This document shows positions 34,207 to 41,369 of a stretch of DNA of 45,586 nucleotides, one piece after another (position 1 is the first letter of the stretch; every line of letters starts with the position of its first letter). The DNA is from Candidatus Peregrinibacteria bacterium (lineage in GTDB: Bacteria > Patescibacteriota > Gracilibacteria > UBA1369 > JACRIC01). The notes under the pieces are model-generated. The model was given only the letters and a program-made list of their open reading frames with translations. It did not search any database and was not told the origin of the DNA. The position numbers and the translations under genes are program-made. Location: assembly GCA_016188705.1 (NCBI GenBank), contig JACPHH010000003.1, positions 1 through 45,586 of the forward strand, read 5' to 3'.

Positions 34207-35238
34207 TTATGGAAAAATGGGGCTTATAGGTTTTAAACCTAAAGTTTCATCAAATCCGCACATGATATTCATATTTTGAATTGCCGTTCCCGCGGCGCCT
34301 CGAACGAGGTTGTCGATAACCGCTTGAATAATGAATTTTCCATTCACGTTATGCACGGCGATGTCACAAAAATTTGAACCAATAACATCCGCGAGTTGCA
34401 CATTTTTTTTCATTCGCACGAATGGAGCTTTCGCGTAGGTTTTTTTATACAAATTCATAATTTTTTTTTGAGAAAATTTTTTTTGAAAATAAAAATACGC
34501 GGTGAGATGAATGCCCCGTGTAAAAGGGCCTCTTGTCGGCACAAAAGTGAGCTGCGATTTTTCAATTTCGAGTTCTTGGATAATTTCAGGAATATGCTGA
34601 TGAACACCAATTTTATAGCTTGTCACATTATGATTTCTGATTGAATGATGTGTCTCGTCTTGAGGTTTTTTCCCCGCGCCGCTTGAGCCAGTTATGGCAA
34701 AAAGAGAAACATGTTCAATACATCCTTTTAAAGGAAGAATGGCCAGTTCCGCGGTGATGGCAAAACAGCCAGGGTTAGCGATATTTTGAGCAGAAACGAT
34801 TTTTTCTTTATGGAGTTCAGGAAGCCCGTATATAAATTGAGAAAGACCTTCGGCATAATCATGTTCATGGTCGTAATATTGAGCGTATAGACTTTTATCA
34901 TGGAGTCGGAAATCAGCCGAGAGATCAATAATCTTCGTTTTATTGATAATGATTGGAACGATTTTTTGGCTTTCATGATGAGGAAGCGCCAAAAAAACGA
35001 CATCACTTTCTTCCGCGACTTTTTGAACATCCATGTCAGTCAGATCAAGATCACAGATATTTTTTAAATGCGGCCAAACATCGCTTATCTTTTGTCCGTA
35101 ATCTTTCGAATGTTCGCCATGAGTTTTTGAAACAAGATATTTGAGTTTTACGTACGGATGATTCACGAGCAGTCTGATAAGTTCGATGCCAGTAAATCCC
35201 GTTACGCCGATAATGGAAATATTTATTTTTTTAAACAT
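34207..35238 (-). CDS. argC: N-acetyl-gamma-glutamyl-phosphate reductase
   Basis: NADPH-dependent reduction of acyl-glutamyl phosphate to the semialdehyde; 343 residues. The Rossmann motif GVTGFTGIEL (11-20), catalytic C158 in ANPGCFAI and the HQHIPE patch (213-218) are in place, and SGAGK matches the family. Start overlaps the end of the upstream P-loop gene by 16 bp; argD follows after 9 bp. Confidence 0.96.
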   Translation of the reverse strand: MFKKINISIIGVTGFTGIELIRLLVNHPYVKLKYLVSKTHGEHSKDYGQKISDVWPHLKNICDLDLTDMDVQKVAEESDVVFLALPHHESQKIVPIIINKTKIIDLSADFRLHDKSLYAQYYDHEHDYAEGLSQFIYGLPELHKEKIVSAQNIANPGCFAITAELAILPLKGCIEHVSLFAITGSSGAGKKPQDETHHSIRNHNVTSYKIGVHQHIPEIIQELEIEKSQLTFVPTRGPFTRGIHLTAYFYFQKKFSQKKIMNLYKKTYAKAPFVRMKKNVQLADVIGSNFCDIAVHNVNGKFIIQAVIDNLVRGAAGTAIQNMNIMCGFDETLGLKPISPIFP

Positions 35239-36398
35239 GTTGAAAGTAAATGATCGAATAATTGCTCGCCATAAAAAAGAGCGTTAAAAGCAGGCACATG
35301 AAGATTGTCTTTTACAAATTTCACGCCGACGCTGTTATCGGTTACTGGTCCGGAAATGAGATCAATTGGCGCGCCGATTTCTGCGCATACTTCGACCAAT
35401 TTCGCGGCGCCCATCGGATCATGCGCGCAGCCTACGTGAGCGATGATATTTTTTTGTATTTCTTTATCTTTGAGAATTTTCATCACGCCGTATTCGCCAT
35501 ACACTCCATCCCCAAATTCGATAACGATACAATGCGGCTGGCCATTTGCAAGATAATCAATAGCTCCTTTTGAGATTTCAACGGCTTTATCACCGTTATT
35601 TACGGTTGAAGTGAAGCCCGCGTCCACAAAAGTCACCGCTTCTTTCGCGCCGTAATCTTTCATGTTTTCGGTGTCCCGAAGAGCCGCTACTCCCGCGAGT
35701 TTCGCGGCAAAAACTTTATATTTTTTTCGATGAGCATGTTTGATAATTTCACAGGCAACCGATGTTTTACCAACATTCATGCATGTTCCGCTTACAACAA
35801 TAAGTGGGATGGTTGATTCTAACCTCATTTTTGGCGAAAAAAGCGTGAATTGTTTTATATTGAGAGAATGTTCGCAGGCATTCATTTCAATAGCGCCAAA
35901 AGTTTTCGCTGGAACGGCGTCAAGCGTTTTCGTTACAACGACGCCAAGCGATTTCATTGGAACGACACCAAACGTTTTTGTCGCAACAGCTCCAAGTGTT
36001 TTCGCTGCAATGGCGCCAAGCACTTTCGCTTTCAAAGAATGGCCAACTTCTTTTAAATTTTCGCTTGTACAAAGACCAGCCACGCCACCTAAATTTAAAA
36101 TATTGATGGTATCTCCAACAGCAAGTGTTTTCGGTACTTCTCCCACAAAGCCTTTGAGAGCCCTTCTGTTACCAAGCGCCACGGCGACAATATCGCCTTT
36201 TTTTAATATCGACAGACGACCTGACGCAAGCTCAACTTGGTTATATATTTTTTTATCTTCCAAAATTTTTACTACGAGCAAACTACCTTCCCGTGCGACA
36301 ATTTTTTCCGTGATGGTGACTTCTTGAGGGAGGTTCGCGTTTTTTGTAACGGAAGCAATTTTATCAAGCACTATGTTCAAATGAAGATTGGATTGCAT
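35223..36398 (-). CDS. P-loop protein (dethiobiotin-synthetase/DUF1611-like) with octapeptide repeats; role in arginine operon unknown
   Basis: Not recognised with certainty. Start at the ATG at 36398 (391 residues); a longer frame from 36476 overlaps argF'. Residues 1-110 form a beta-rich domain (GDIVAVALGNRRALKGFVG). Residues 125-172 are six octapeptide repeats of the type KTLGAVAT. A SIMIBI-type P-loop GTCMNVGKT (204-212) follows, with the same spacing as GTDTEVGKT of dethiobiotin synthetase, then AAKLAGVAALRDT and an acidic IEFGDGVYGEYG (293-304). DUF1611 proteins, some reported as D-glutamate N-acetyltransferases, share this P-loop style. Placed between argF' and argC in an operon with no recognisable ArgA/ArgJ, it is a candidate for the missing acyl-glutamate-forming step. 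That is inference only. Confidence 0.7.
   Translation of the reverse strand: MQSNLHLNIVLDKIASVTKNANLPQEVTITEKIVAREGSLLVVKILEDKKIYNQVELASGRLSILKKGDIVAVALGNRRALKGFVGEVPKTLAVGDTINILNLGGVAGLCTSENLKEVGHSLKAKVLGAIAAKTLGAVATKTFGVVPMKSLGVVVTKTLDAVPAKTFGAIEMNACEHSLNIKQFTLFSPKMRLESTIPLIVVSGTCMNVGKTSVACEIIKHAHRKKYKVFAAKLAGVAALRDTENMKDYGAKEAVTFVDAGFTSTVNNGDKAVEISKGAIDYLANGQPHCIVIEFGDGVYGEYGVMKILKDKEIQKNIIAHVGCAHDPMGAAKLVEVCAEIGAPIDLISGPVTDNSVGVKFVKDNLHVPAFNALFYGEQLFDHLLSTCLKK
35881..36024 (-). repeat. Six in-phase 24-bp tandem repeats coding octapeptides
   Basis: Units at 35881-35904, 35905-35928, 35929-35952, 35953-35976, 35977-36000 and 36001-36024, all exactly 24 bp with no indel. On the coding strand they read K-(T/V/S)-(L/F)-(G/D)-(A/V)-(V/I)-x-x: KVLGAIAA, KTLGAVAT, KTFGVVPM, KSLGVVVT, KTLDAVPA, KTFGAIEM. 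Third-position and conservative changes outnumber frame-breaking ones. Confidence 0.92.
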
Positions 36399-36420
36399 AA
36401 AAAGTAGGATGAGTAAGTTT

Positions 36421-37440
36421 TTAAAGTAAATAAAAAATAAGAGCCATTTGAACCCACATTCGATTTTCTGCTTCATCGATGACTTTTGACCGCGGGCTGT
36501 CTAAAACGCCATCGGTTACTTCAATATTTCGACGGACGGGCAAGCAATGAAGAAAAAGAGCATTATTGGTAAGCTTCATTTTTTCTTCATTCAAAATCCA
36601 ATGTTCAAACTGTTTTCTATAATCGCTTTCTTTGTCCCAATGACCGAAATATTGAAGAGACGCCCAACTTTTTGCAACAACAACGTCAGCATTTTTAAAA
36701 GTTTCATATTGGTCATGAGAAATTTTGACCGAGCCGCCTGCTAGCAAAGCTTTTTCTTGAGCCATTTTCAAAACATCACTATCAAGATCGAAACCAAGAG
36801 GATGAACAACGGTTACATTCATGCCAAAAAGCGCGGGCATCAGAAGCTGTGAATGAGGCGTCGCCAAAGGGAGCGCTTTTATATGAGGAGACCAAGTGAG
36901 TACGTACTTTTTCTTTTTTATATTTCCAAATGTTTCCTTCATCGTCATTACGTCCGCCATGGCTTGGCAAGGATGAAACATATTAGACTCCATATTGATA
37001 ACGGGTTTCTCGGCATACGTCGCGAGCTTCGAAATGGCCTCATCTTGCTTTAATATTTCCCACGATGATATGCTGTTATGCCGTGATGCCGTAGTGACAA
37101 GTTCACTTTGTCGCAGCGCGATAACGTCGCTGTATCGAGAAATAACTTTTGCGCCTTCTTTGACATGTTCTTGCTTATCGCCATTCATCACGGCGCCATT
37201 TTTATATTCAAACTGCCATGAATTGCCGGCGTGCAAAACATTTACTTCACCTTTCATTTTTTTCATTCCTGATTCGAATGAAAGATGGGTTCGGAGCGAC
37301 GGATTCGCGAAAATCAAGGTGAGCATTTTTCCAGAAAGATCAGGTATTTTTATGCCTTTTTTATATGACATTGCAAGATGTATAATTTTTTCTAATTCTT
37401 GCAATGAATATTCCGCGCCGGTAATAAAATTTTTTTTCAT
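36421..37440 (-). CDS. argF': N-acyl-ornithine carbamoyltransferase (AOTCase/SOTCase type)
   Basis: Transfers the carbamoyl group to N-acyl-ornithine, giving N-acyl-citrulline. Start at 37440 (339 residues), overlapping argG by ATGA; a longer frame is out of line with the family. Motifs are the carbamoyl-phosphate loop NPSLRTHLSFE (46-56), GAVMNGD (82-88), FHPCQ (155-159), KYVLTWSPHIKALP (178-191), AKSWASLQYFGHW (256-268), and LTNN with HCLPVRRN (290-305). These match Xanthomonas N-acetylornithine and Bacteroides N-succinylornithine transcarbamylases much better than ordinary OTCases. At the residue that switches acetyl (Glu92) and succinyl (Pro90) specificity this protein has Gln90 (GDKQEH). 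Confidence 0.88.
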   Translation of the reverse strand: MKKNFITGAEYSLQELEKIIHLAMSYKKGIKIPDLSGKMLTLIFANPSLRTHLSFESGMKKMKGEVNVLHAGNSWQFEYKNGAVMNGDKQEHVKEGAKVISRYSDVIALRQSELVTTASRHNSISSWEILKQDEAISKLATYAEKPVINMESNMFHPCQAMADVMTMKETFGNIKKKKYVLTWSPHIKALPLATPHSQLLMPALFGMNVTVVHPLGFDLDSDVLKMAQEKALLAGGSVKISHDQYETFKNADVVVAKSWASLQYFGHWDKESDYRKQFEHWILNEEKMKLTNNALFLHCLPVRRNIEVTDGVLDSPRSKVIDEAENRMWVQMALIFYLL

Positions 37441-38627
37441 ATTTTTTTGTTGATAAAAAAGGCATGCGTGCTCTCCATGCCATAAAGTTTGCAAAATCCC
37501 CGTGCTTCTTTGCCGCTCCATGAGCCGATTTTTTCACCATATATTCCGAATTTGGAACTCATGAGCGAGTATGGGCTTTTGAGAGAAGTAATCATGAAAT
37601 TCCCTTTATGAATCTGAATCCCGACCTCGCCTTCAACATGAGCGTTTGCCGAATCAAGAAAAGCTTCTATGTTTCTCAGGAGCGGATCAAAATAAAGGCC
37701 TTCATGAATGAAATCACCGTATGTTGTTCCGAGAATACTTTTCCAAAAAATCTGTTTGGAAGTCAGAACAATTTTTTCGAGTTCGCCATGAGCTTTAATA
37801 AGAATTTTCAATCCAGGAGCTTCAAAGGCAATTCGGCCTTTTATGCCAATTATCGTGGTTCCAATATGATAATCTTTTCCAAATCCGTTCGCCGCGCCAA
37901 TTTGATTAAGCTTTTTAATAATCTTTATTCCTGTCATTTTTTTTCCATTCAATCCAGTTGGAAGACCTTTTTGAAATTGAAGAGTAAAATATGCAGGTTC
38001 TTTTTTCCCCGAAGTTTTTACCGTGGGCCAAATTTCGTCTGGCAATTTCTGTTCTAAATTGAGCGTTTCCGCGCCTGAAATGGTAGTTCCCAGTAGACCA
38101 ATATTGATCGAATATTTGCTCTTTTCGGTGTTGATATCAAAACCATTTTTTTGTAAAAATTCGACCTCCTGTTTTCGAGTCAAATTTTCATCTCGAATGG
38201 GCGCCACAATGACGACTTCAGGAATAAGGGCTTTGAGCGCGAGATCAAATCGAACTTGATCATTTCCTGCTCCAGTCGATCCATGCGCGACAATTTTTGT
38301 TTTTTCCAAATTCGCGATTGCCGCGACTTCCTCCGCGATCACATTTCTTTCTGGTCCAACGCAGGCTGGATACACGCCGCCTTTAAGATAATTGGCTTTA
38401 ATGAGATAACTCGCGAAATATTTATAAAGCGTATTTTGAGCATCTTTTGTGTAATGCTTTTCAGATCCGAGCTGTTTCGCTTTTTTCTCAATTTGCTTCA
38501 ATTGCTGAAATGAAAACCCGCCGGTGTTTACTGTTACCGTAATAACTTCGTATCCCTTCTCTTTAAGAAATGGAATGCAAAAACTGGTATCAAGACCACC
38601 TGAGAAAGCAAGGATGACTTTGTTCAT
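37437..38627 (-). CDS. argG: Argininosuccinate synthase
   Basis: ATP-dependent joining of citrulline and aspartate. Start at the ATG at 38627 (396 residues), since a longer frame would run into the T-box terminator. The N-terminal ATP pyrophosphatase loop LAFSGGLDTS (5-14) is intact. Family motifs such as AHGSTGAGNDQVRFD and KEPAYFTLQFQKG are present. First gene of the arg operon, under the T-box leader. Confidence 0.95.
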   Translation of the reverse strand: MNKVILAFSGGLDTSFCIPFLKEKGYEVITVTVNTGGFSFQQLKQIEKKAKQLGSEKHYTKDAQNTLYKYFASYLIKANYLKGGVYPACVGPERNVIAEEVAAIANLEKTKIVAHGSTGAGNDQVRFDLALKALIPEVVIVAPIRDENLTRKQEVEFLQKNGFDINTEKSKYSINIGLLGTTISGAETLNLEQKLPDEIWPTVKTSGKKEPAYFTLQFQKGLPTGLNGKKMTGIKIIKKLNQIGAANGFGKDYHIGTTIIGIKGRIAFEAPGLKILIKAHGELEKIVLTSKQIFWKSILGTTYGDFIHEGLYFDPLLRNIEAFLDSANAHVEGEVGIQIHKGNFMITSLKSPYSLMSSKFGIYGEKIGSWSGKEARGFCKLYGMESTHAFFINKKI

Positions 38628-38648
38628 AGAGATAAAAAAATGAAAATA

Positions 38649-38707
38649 AAAAAAACTCACGCCTCTGCACCTGTAGAACGATCTACAGATGAAGGAGCGA
38701 GAGTTTT
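38649..38707 (-). terminator. T-box terminator
   Basis: Minus strand: AACTC/GAGTT closes a long imperfect stem (with CGC/GCG and ATCTGTAGA/TCTACAGGT) around loop TCGT, followed by eight T. It ends about 20 bp upstream of the argG ATG. Confidence 0.88.
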
Positions 38708-39018
38708 TACTATTTTACAATATGAACTCCGCGGTACCATCCTTCTTTATCCCGATAGTATCGAGACCTTAGTCGCTTCTCTCCAAAATATGGAGGTGAA
38801 AGCGCGATGTTTGATAACGGACATCTTCCGGCGACGCCTACTTGCCCTAAGTTATTGAGGGCTTTCTTCGGCTGCTACCATTATTCAAGGCGCGTCAGTA
38901 CAGTCTCTCCTGCCAGGCTTCCACCATCCCCGGCTCTCTCTAAGTGAGGGCTATACCTACTCTTCCTTGCGGTATTTAAAGCAAGATTTGAAAAGAACAA
39001 CTACTTTAAAAGTAGTAT
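38649..39018 (-). promoter_or_regulatory. T-box riboswitch leader of the arg operon
   Basis: The minus strand from the promoter to argG shows stem I with AGAGAGCCGGGG (AG-bulge region), AGTAGG...CGTTATC of the later stems, and the highly conserved T-box AGGATGGTACCGCGG at 38729-38743. GAAGGA (38740-38745) can pair with TCCTTC (38691-38696) as antiterminator. That segment is otherwise part of the terminator. T-box RNAs sense uncharged tRNA. By alignment with the usual specifier position, CGC (38892-38894, in CTGACGCGCC) is the best candidate: an Arg codon, which fits the operon. The exact specifier is less certain than the T-box call. Confidence 0.93.
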
Positions 39019-39025
39019 ATATTAA

Positions 39026-39054
39026 CTTGTATAGATTTATGTCGCCGTTGTCAA
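39026..39054 (-). promoter_or_regulatory. Promoter of the arg operon
   Basis: On the minus strand a consensus TTGACA (39049-39054) is followed, after 17 bp, by TACAAG (39026-39031); TATACA (39028-39033) is an alternative with 15 bp. The transcript would then enter the T-box leader. Confidence 0.55.
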
Positions 39055-39086
39055 TAGATTTTTTTTACAATTTTCTAAAAACACCT

Positions 39087-39188
39087 TTATTTTCGCCATC
39101 GTTGATAACCAGTTGCCAAAATAGCCATTGCGAGAAATAAAAATAATTCTTTCCACGATAATCTTTTGCCAAACAAAGTCTCTTTCAT
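39087..39188 (-). CDS. 33-residue single-pass membrane microprotein
   Basis: An ORF overlooked by size. ATG at 39188 overlaps the stop of the upstream gene (ATGA), TAA at 39087-39089. The product MKETLFGKRLSWKELFLFLA... has basic ends (FGKR, RWRK) around a short hydrophobic segment (14-27, ELFLFLAMAILATG), so it looks like a small membrane protein. It is the last gene of the operon that begins at 43034. Translation by coupling is plausible; function is unknown. Confidence 0.45.
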   Translation of the reverse strand: MKETLFGKRLSWKELFLFLAMAILATGYQRWRK

Positions 39189-39556
39189 AGCTTATTGATT
39201 TTGTCATTGAGCAAATGTTGCAGGTCGTCCAGACTTTTAACATTATTGATTGTTTCATCTGATAATAATAGTGCTGGTATTCCTTGTTTAAAAGAAAAAA
39301 TTGCCGGCAAAGGCGTATCGGCTAATTTTGGATAACGAGCGGCAAATTCATCACGATGCAAAAATGCTTTTTCTGCATGTAATGAATTAAGAAAATTTTT
39401 CCATCCTCGTTGTATACTAAAATTACTATATGTAAGCTTACATAAATTACATGAATATGTAGCAGGCGAAATAATCTTGTGCGCATAATCGGTTAACTGA
39501 TTAAATAAACCGGAATCGGCATTATACACAAACAAAAGTCTGAGGTTTGAGGACAT
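39185..39556 (-). CDS. Conserved hypothetical protein with YSCNLC motif
   Basis: A 123-residue cytoplasmic protein without signal or membrane helix. It begins LRLLFVYNADSGLFNQLTDY, then carries CNLCKLTYSNF (about 35-46) with a CxxC pair. It resembles small uncharacterised proteins found elsewhere in bacteria (sometimes miscalled GTPases); recognition is from memory. Located eleven bases after the truncated trxB in the thiol/redox operon. The CxxC may bind a metal or be redox active, by inference. Confidence 0.65.
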   Translation of the reverse strand: MSSNLRLLFVYNADSGLFNQLTDYAHKIISPATYSCNLCKLTYSNFSIQRGWKNFLNSLHAEKAFLHRDEFAARYPKLADTPLPAIFSFKQGIPALLLSDETINNVKSLDDLQHLLNDKINKL

Positions 39557-39567
39557 AGAAAAAACCG

Positions 39568-39858
39568 TTATTTATCCATAGCCGGTCGCATATGCCACGG
39601 GCATAGATCACCGTGAATTTTATGATCTTCATAGGCCGATGTGGCAGCAACAGCCCCGGTTGCTGCGGCGGTAATATCTTGCTTAAAACCGTCGACGGCT
39701 TTAAATCCGGGATAATTTTCAATCCTTCCGGCAAGAGCCGTCTCCCCGCCGAAATTTTCGCCAATAACCAATAATTTCAGACGATAGCGTGCGGCATATA
39801 CTGCCGCCGAGAGTCCGGCCGCGCCGGAACCGATAATAATAAGATCGTATAAGTCCAT
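39568..39858 (-). pseudogene. trxB: Thioredoxin reductase with large internal deletion
   Basis: The 96-residue frame starts like TrxB: FAD motif [16 protein letters not shown] (10-25), [19 protein letters not shown] (34-52). At about residue 57 it jumps to what reads as the C-terminal end of the same enzyme, [21 protein letters not shown] (57-77). About 220 residues are missing, including the redox CxxC and the NADPH domain. It ends with an unrelated [17 protein letters not shown]. The joint lies at a repeated Gly-Phe-Lys, as expected for a deletion between short repeats. It cannot act as a TrxR, but the reading frame is still open within the operon. Confidence 0.8.
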
Positions 39859-39864
39859 ATTATT

Positions 39865-40224
39865 TTATGAACGATCGCCTTTGATAATTCCGCCAAGCCG
39901 CACAGGCATCATAATGAGGGCAAGGAGAATGTTAAAAAGGATAATAAAAATCCCGGTGAGTATTTTCCCAACGCCTACGAGTTTGAGACGAAGAAGTTCA
40001 GAAGGATAGTTTTGAATTTGAACCAATTGTTTGTTGAGTTCTGAATTATCGGGTGCTACTTCTCGCGTGGCTTTACTTAAAACAAAATAATCTGCTTGTA
40101 GCTGATGAAATTTGGCTTCTTCAACCGTCACTTGCCGGTGCATGTTCACTCCCTGCCATGCAAAAACCAGAGAGGCAACAAAGAGTATGAGCATAAAAAG
40201 CATCATGGGCATCATTTTTTTCAT
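39865..40224 (-). CDS. Small two-helix membrane protein, unknown
   Basis: A 119-residue protein with an N-terminal Met-rich membrane helix (MMPMMLFMLILFVASLVFAW, about 4-23), a hydrophilic helical middle with heptad-like Gln/Leu content, and a second helix near 87-107. Six bases separate it from the trxB remnant and 12 from the gene upstream. It looks like a genuine operon member, without an assigned function. Confidence 0.6.
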   Translation of the reverse strand: MKKMMPMMLFMLILFVASLVFAWQGVNMHRQVTVEEAKFHQLQADYFVLSKATREVAPDNSELNKQLVQIQNYPSELLRLKLVGVGKILTGIFIILFNILLALIMMPVRLGGIIKGDRS

Positions 40225-40236
40225 AGGAAAAATAAA

Positions 40237-40947
40237 TTAAAGGATAAAAATGTTAATAAAAAACAGGAGAATGAATGAACTCGTGCCTGCTAAAAAATAA
40301 ACAGGCAGAATCTTTCTCTCCTGGGAAAATATTTCTCGAACAATTATTGAAAATACTATCCCGCCGTAAATGGCAAGCAGGACTGTGGTTATCATTTCTG
40401 AAACGCCTATAAAGTAGGCGTATAAAAAACCCAATAGCGGCCATATTGAAAGAAATATTTTTTGAAGCTGGCTACACATTTTTTGGGAAGATTTTTTTTC
40501 ATGAATGATATGAAAAGACAATTGTTCGATAAGTTCGTAGGAAAGCAAAATGCCAAGAAAAATAAATTCGGACAAAAGATTATTTCGCACTTGTGAAACA
40601 GCCAAAATACCTATGAGAACGTCCGAGAATGACATCGCCGTTTTTACGACTGTGTTTAATTCATTGGATTGTCGCTGGCTGTCTTTGTGTTGATATATGT
40701 GTCGGTGAAGAAAGAAAAATAAAATGAACGAGATGGGTAATATAAGAACAAGCAGTTTGTTGGTCTCATGGATTCCGGTATAGATGCTGTCAAGAAGCTC
40801 GGTGAATAAAGAAATAACTGTTGCCCCAATAACTACAGAGGTAATTTTTCGTCCGTAGCTGAGACAAGCGAGACAAAAACGATCTTCAAAATACTTTAAT
40901 ACGCTCATCAAACAAATAAAGACGATAACGACTGAGATGTTGTTCAT
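40237..40947 (-). CDS. Multi-pass membrane protein, unknown
   Basis: A 236-residue protein with about seven or eight hydrophobic segments and a His-rich loop (HRHIYQHKDSQRQ, about 81-93) that could bind metal. Two early Cys lie in RFCLACLSYG. Some ZIP-like character is possible, but no diagnostic motif is seen. It sits between a SEC-C microprotein and a small membrane protein in the ArsR operon, so transport or sensing of a metal or thiol compound is a reasonable guess only. Confidence 0.6.
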   Translation of the reverse strand: MNNISVVIVFICLMSVLKYFEDRFCLACLSYGRKITSVVIGATVISLFTELLDSIYTGIHETNKLLVLILPISFILFFFLHRHIYQHKDSQRQSNELNTVVKTAMSFSDVLIGILAVSQVRNNLLSEFIFLGILLSYELIEQLSFHIIHEKKSSQKMCSQLQKIFLSIWPLLGFLYAYFIGVSEMITTVLLAIYGGIVFSIIVREIFSQERKILPVYFLAGTSSFILLFFINIFIL

Positions 40948-40994
40948 GGTTATTTTTTGAAAAGCCCCTCCGAATTGAAGAGTGGCCTATTTAC

Positions 40995-41138
40995 TCATTG
41001 TTCCTTAAAGCAGCATTGTCCTGCCTCTTTTCCTGACCCGCAGGAGCACGGTTGTTTTGCCATGCAGCAAGAACCTGCTTTCTTACCGCTTCCGCAGCCG
41101 CACTGTTGATCGAGCTGCTGTTGTTGTGACTGTTCCAT
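40995..41138 (-). CDS. 47-residue protein with two SEC-C-like zinc motifs
   Basis: A short ORF with ATG at 41138 and TGA at 40995-40997. It begins MEQSQQQQLDQQ and then has two copies of C-x-CGSGK-x-(A)-G-x-CC: CGCGSGKKAGSCC (13-25) and CSCGSGKEAGQCC (31-43). These match the SEC-C zinc-binding signature CxCGSGKKxxxCC of SecA tails, here duplicated and free-standing. Eight Cys in 47 residues suggests metal binding. It sits in the ArsR-headed operon, consistent with metal buffering. Confidence 0.8.
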   Translation of the reverse strand: MEQSQQQQLDQQCGCGSGKKAGSCCMAKQPCSCGSGKEAGQCCFKEQ

Positions 41139-41170
41139 AGAAATAAAAAGTTAAAAAAATAAAAAGTATT

Positions 41171-41359
41171 TTAGGAATTCTTGAGCGGACACTTTTGACT
41201 CCCATAACTACAGAATACACAACAATCGCCGTCTTTCGCCTTTATAACTCTACCACATTCATTGCACTTATAAAAAGGAACGCATGAGTCTGTAGGGATT
41301 TCAGCAGTTTGAGAGCCACCACATGATGGACAGGTAAGTGTTGCTTGTACATTTGGCAT
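41171..41359 (-). CDS. GDCCVxC-type small zinc protein
   Basis: A 62-residue protein, start at the ATG at 41359 (MPNVQATLTCPSC). It has CPSC (about 10-13) and YKCNECGRVI, forming a zinc ribbon, then GDCCVFCSYGSQKCP (about 44-58), the hallmark of the GDCCVxC small (seleno)protein family. No in-frame TGA is present, so it is the Cys form. These proteins are often found near thiol and heavy-metal genes. Confidence 0.85.
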   Translation of the reverse strand: MPNVQATLTCPSCGGSQTAEIPTDSCVPFYKCNECGRVIKAKDGDCCVFCSYGSQKCPLKNS

Positions 41360-41369
41360 AGGGAAAAAA

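Noticed and set aside
35740-36327. 195-codon plus-strand frame opposite the octapeptide gene
   Set aside because: Its apparent repeats mirror the coding-strand octads; the minus-strand frame has the P-loop and operon context.
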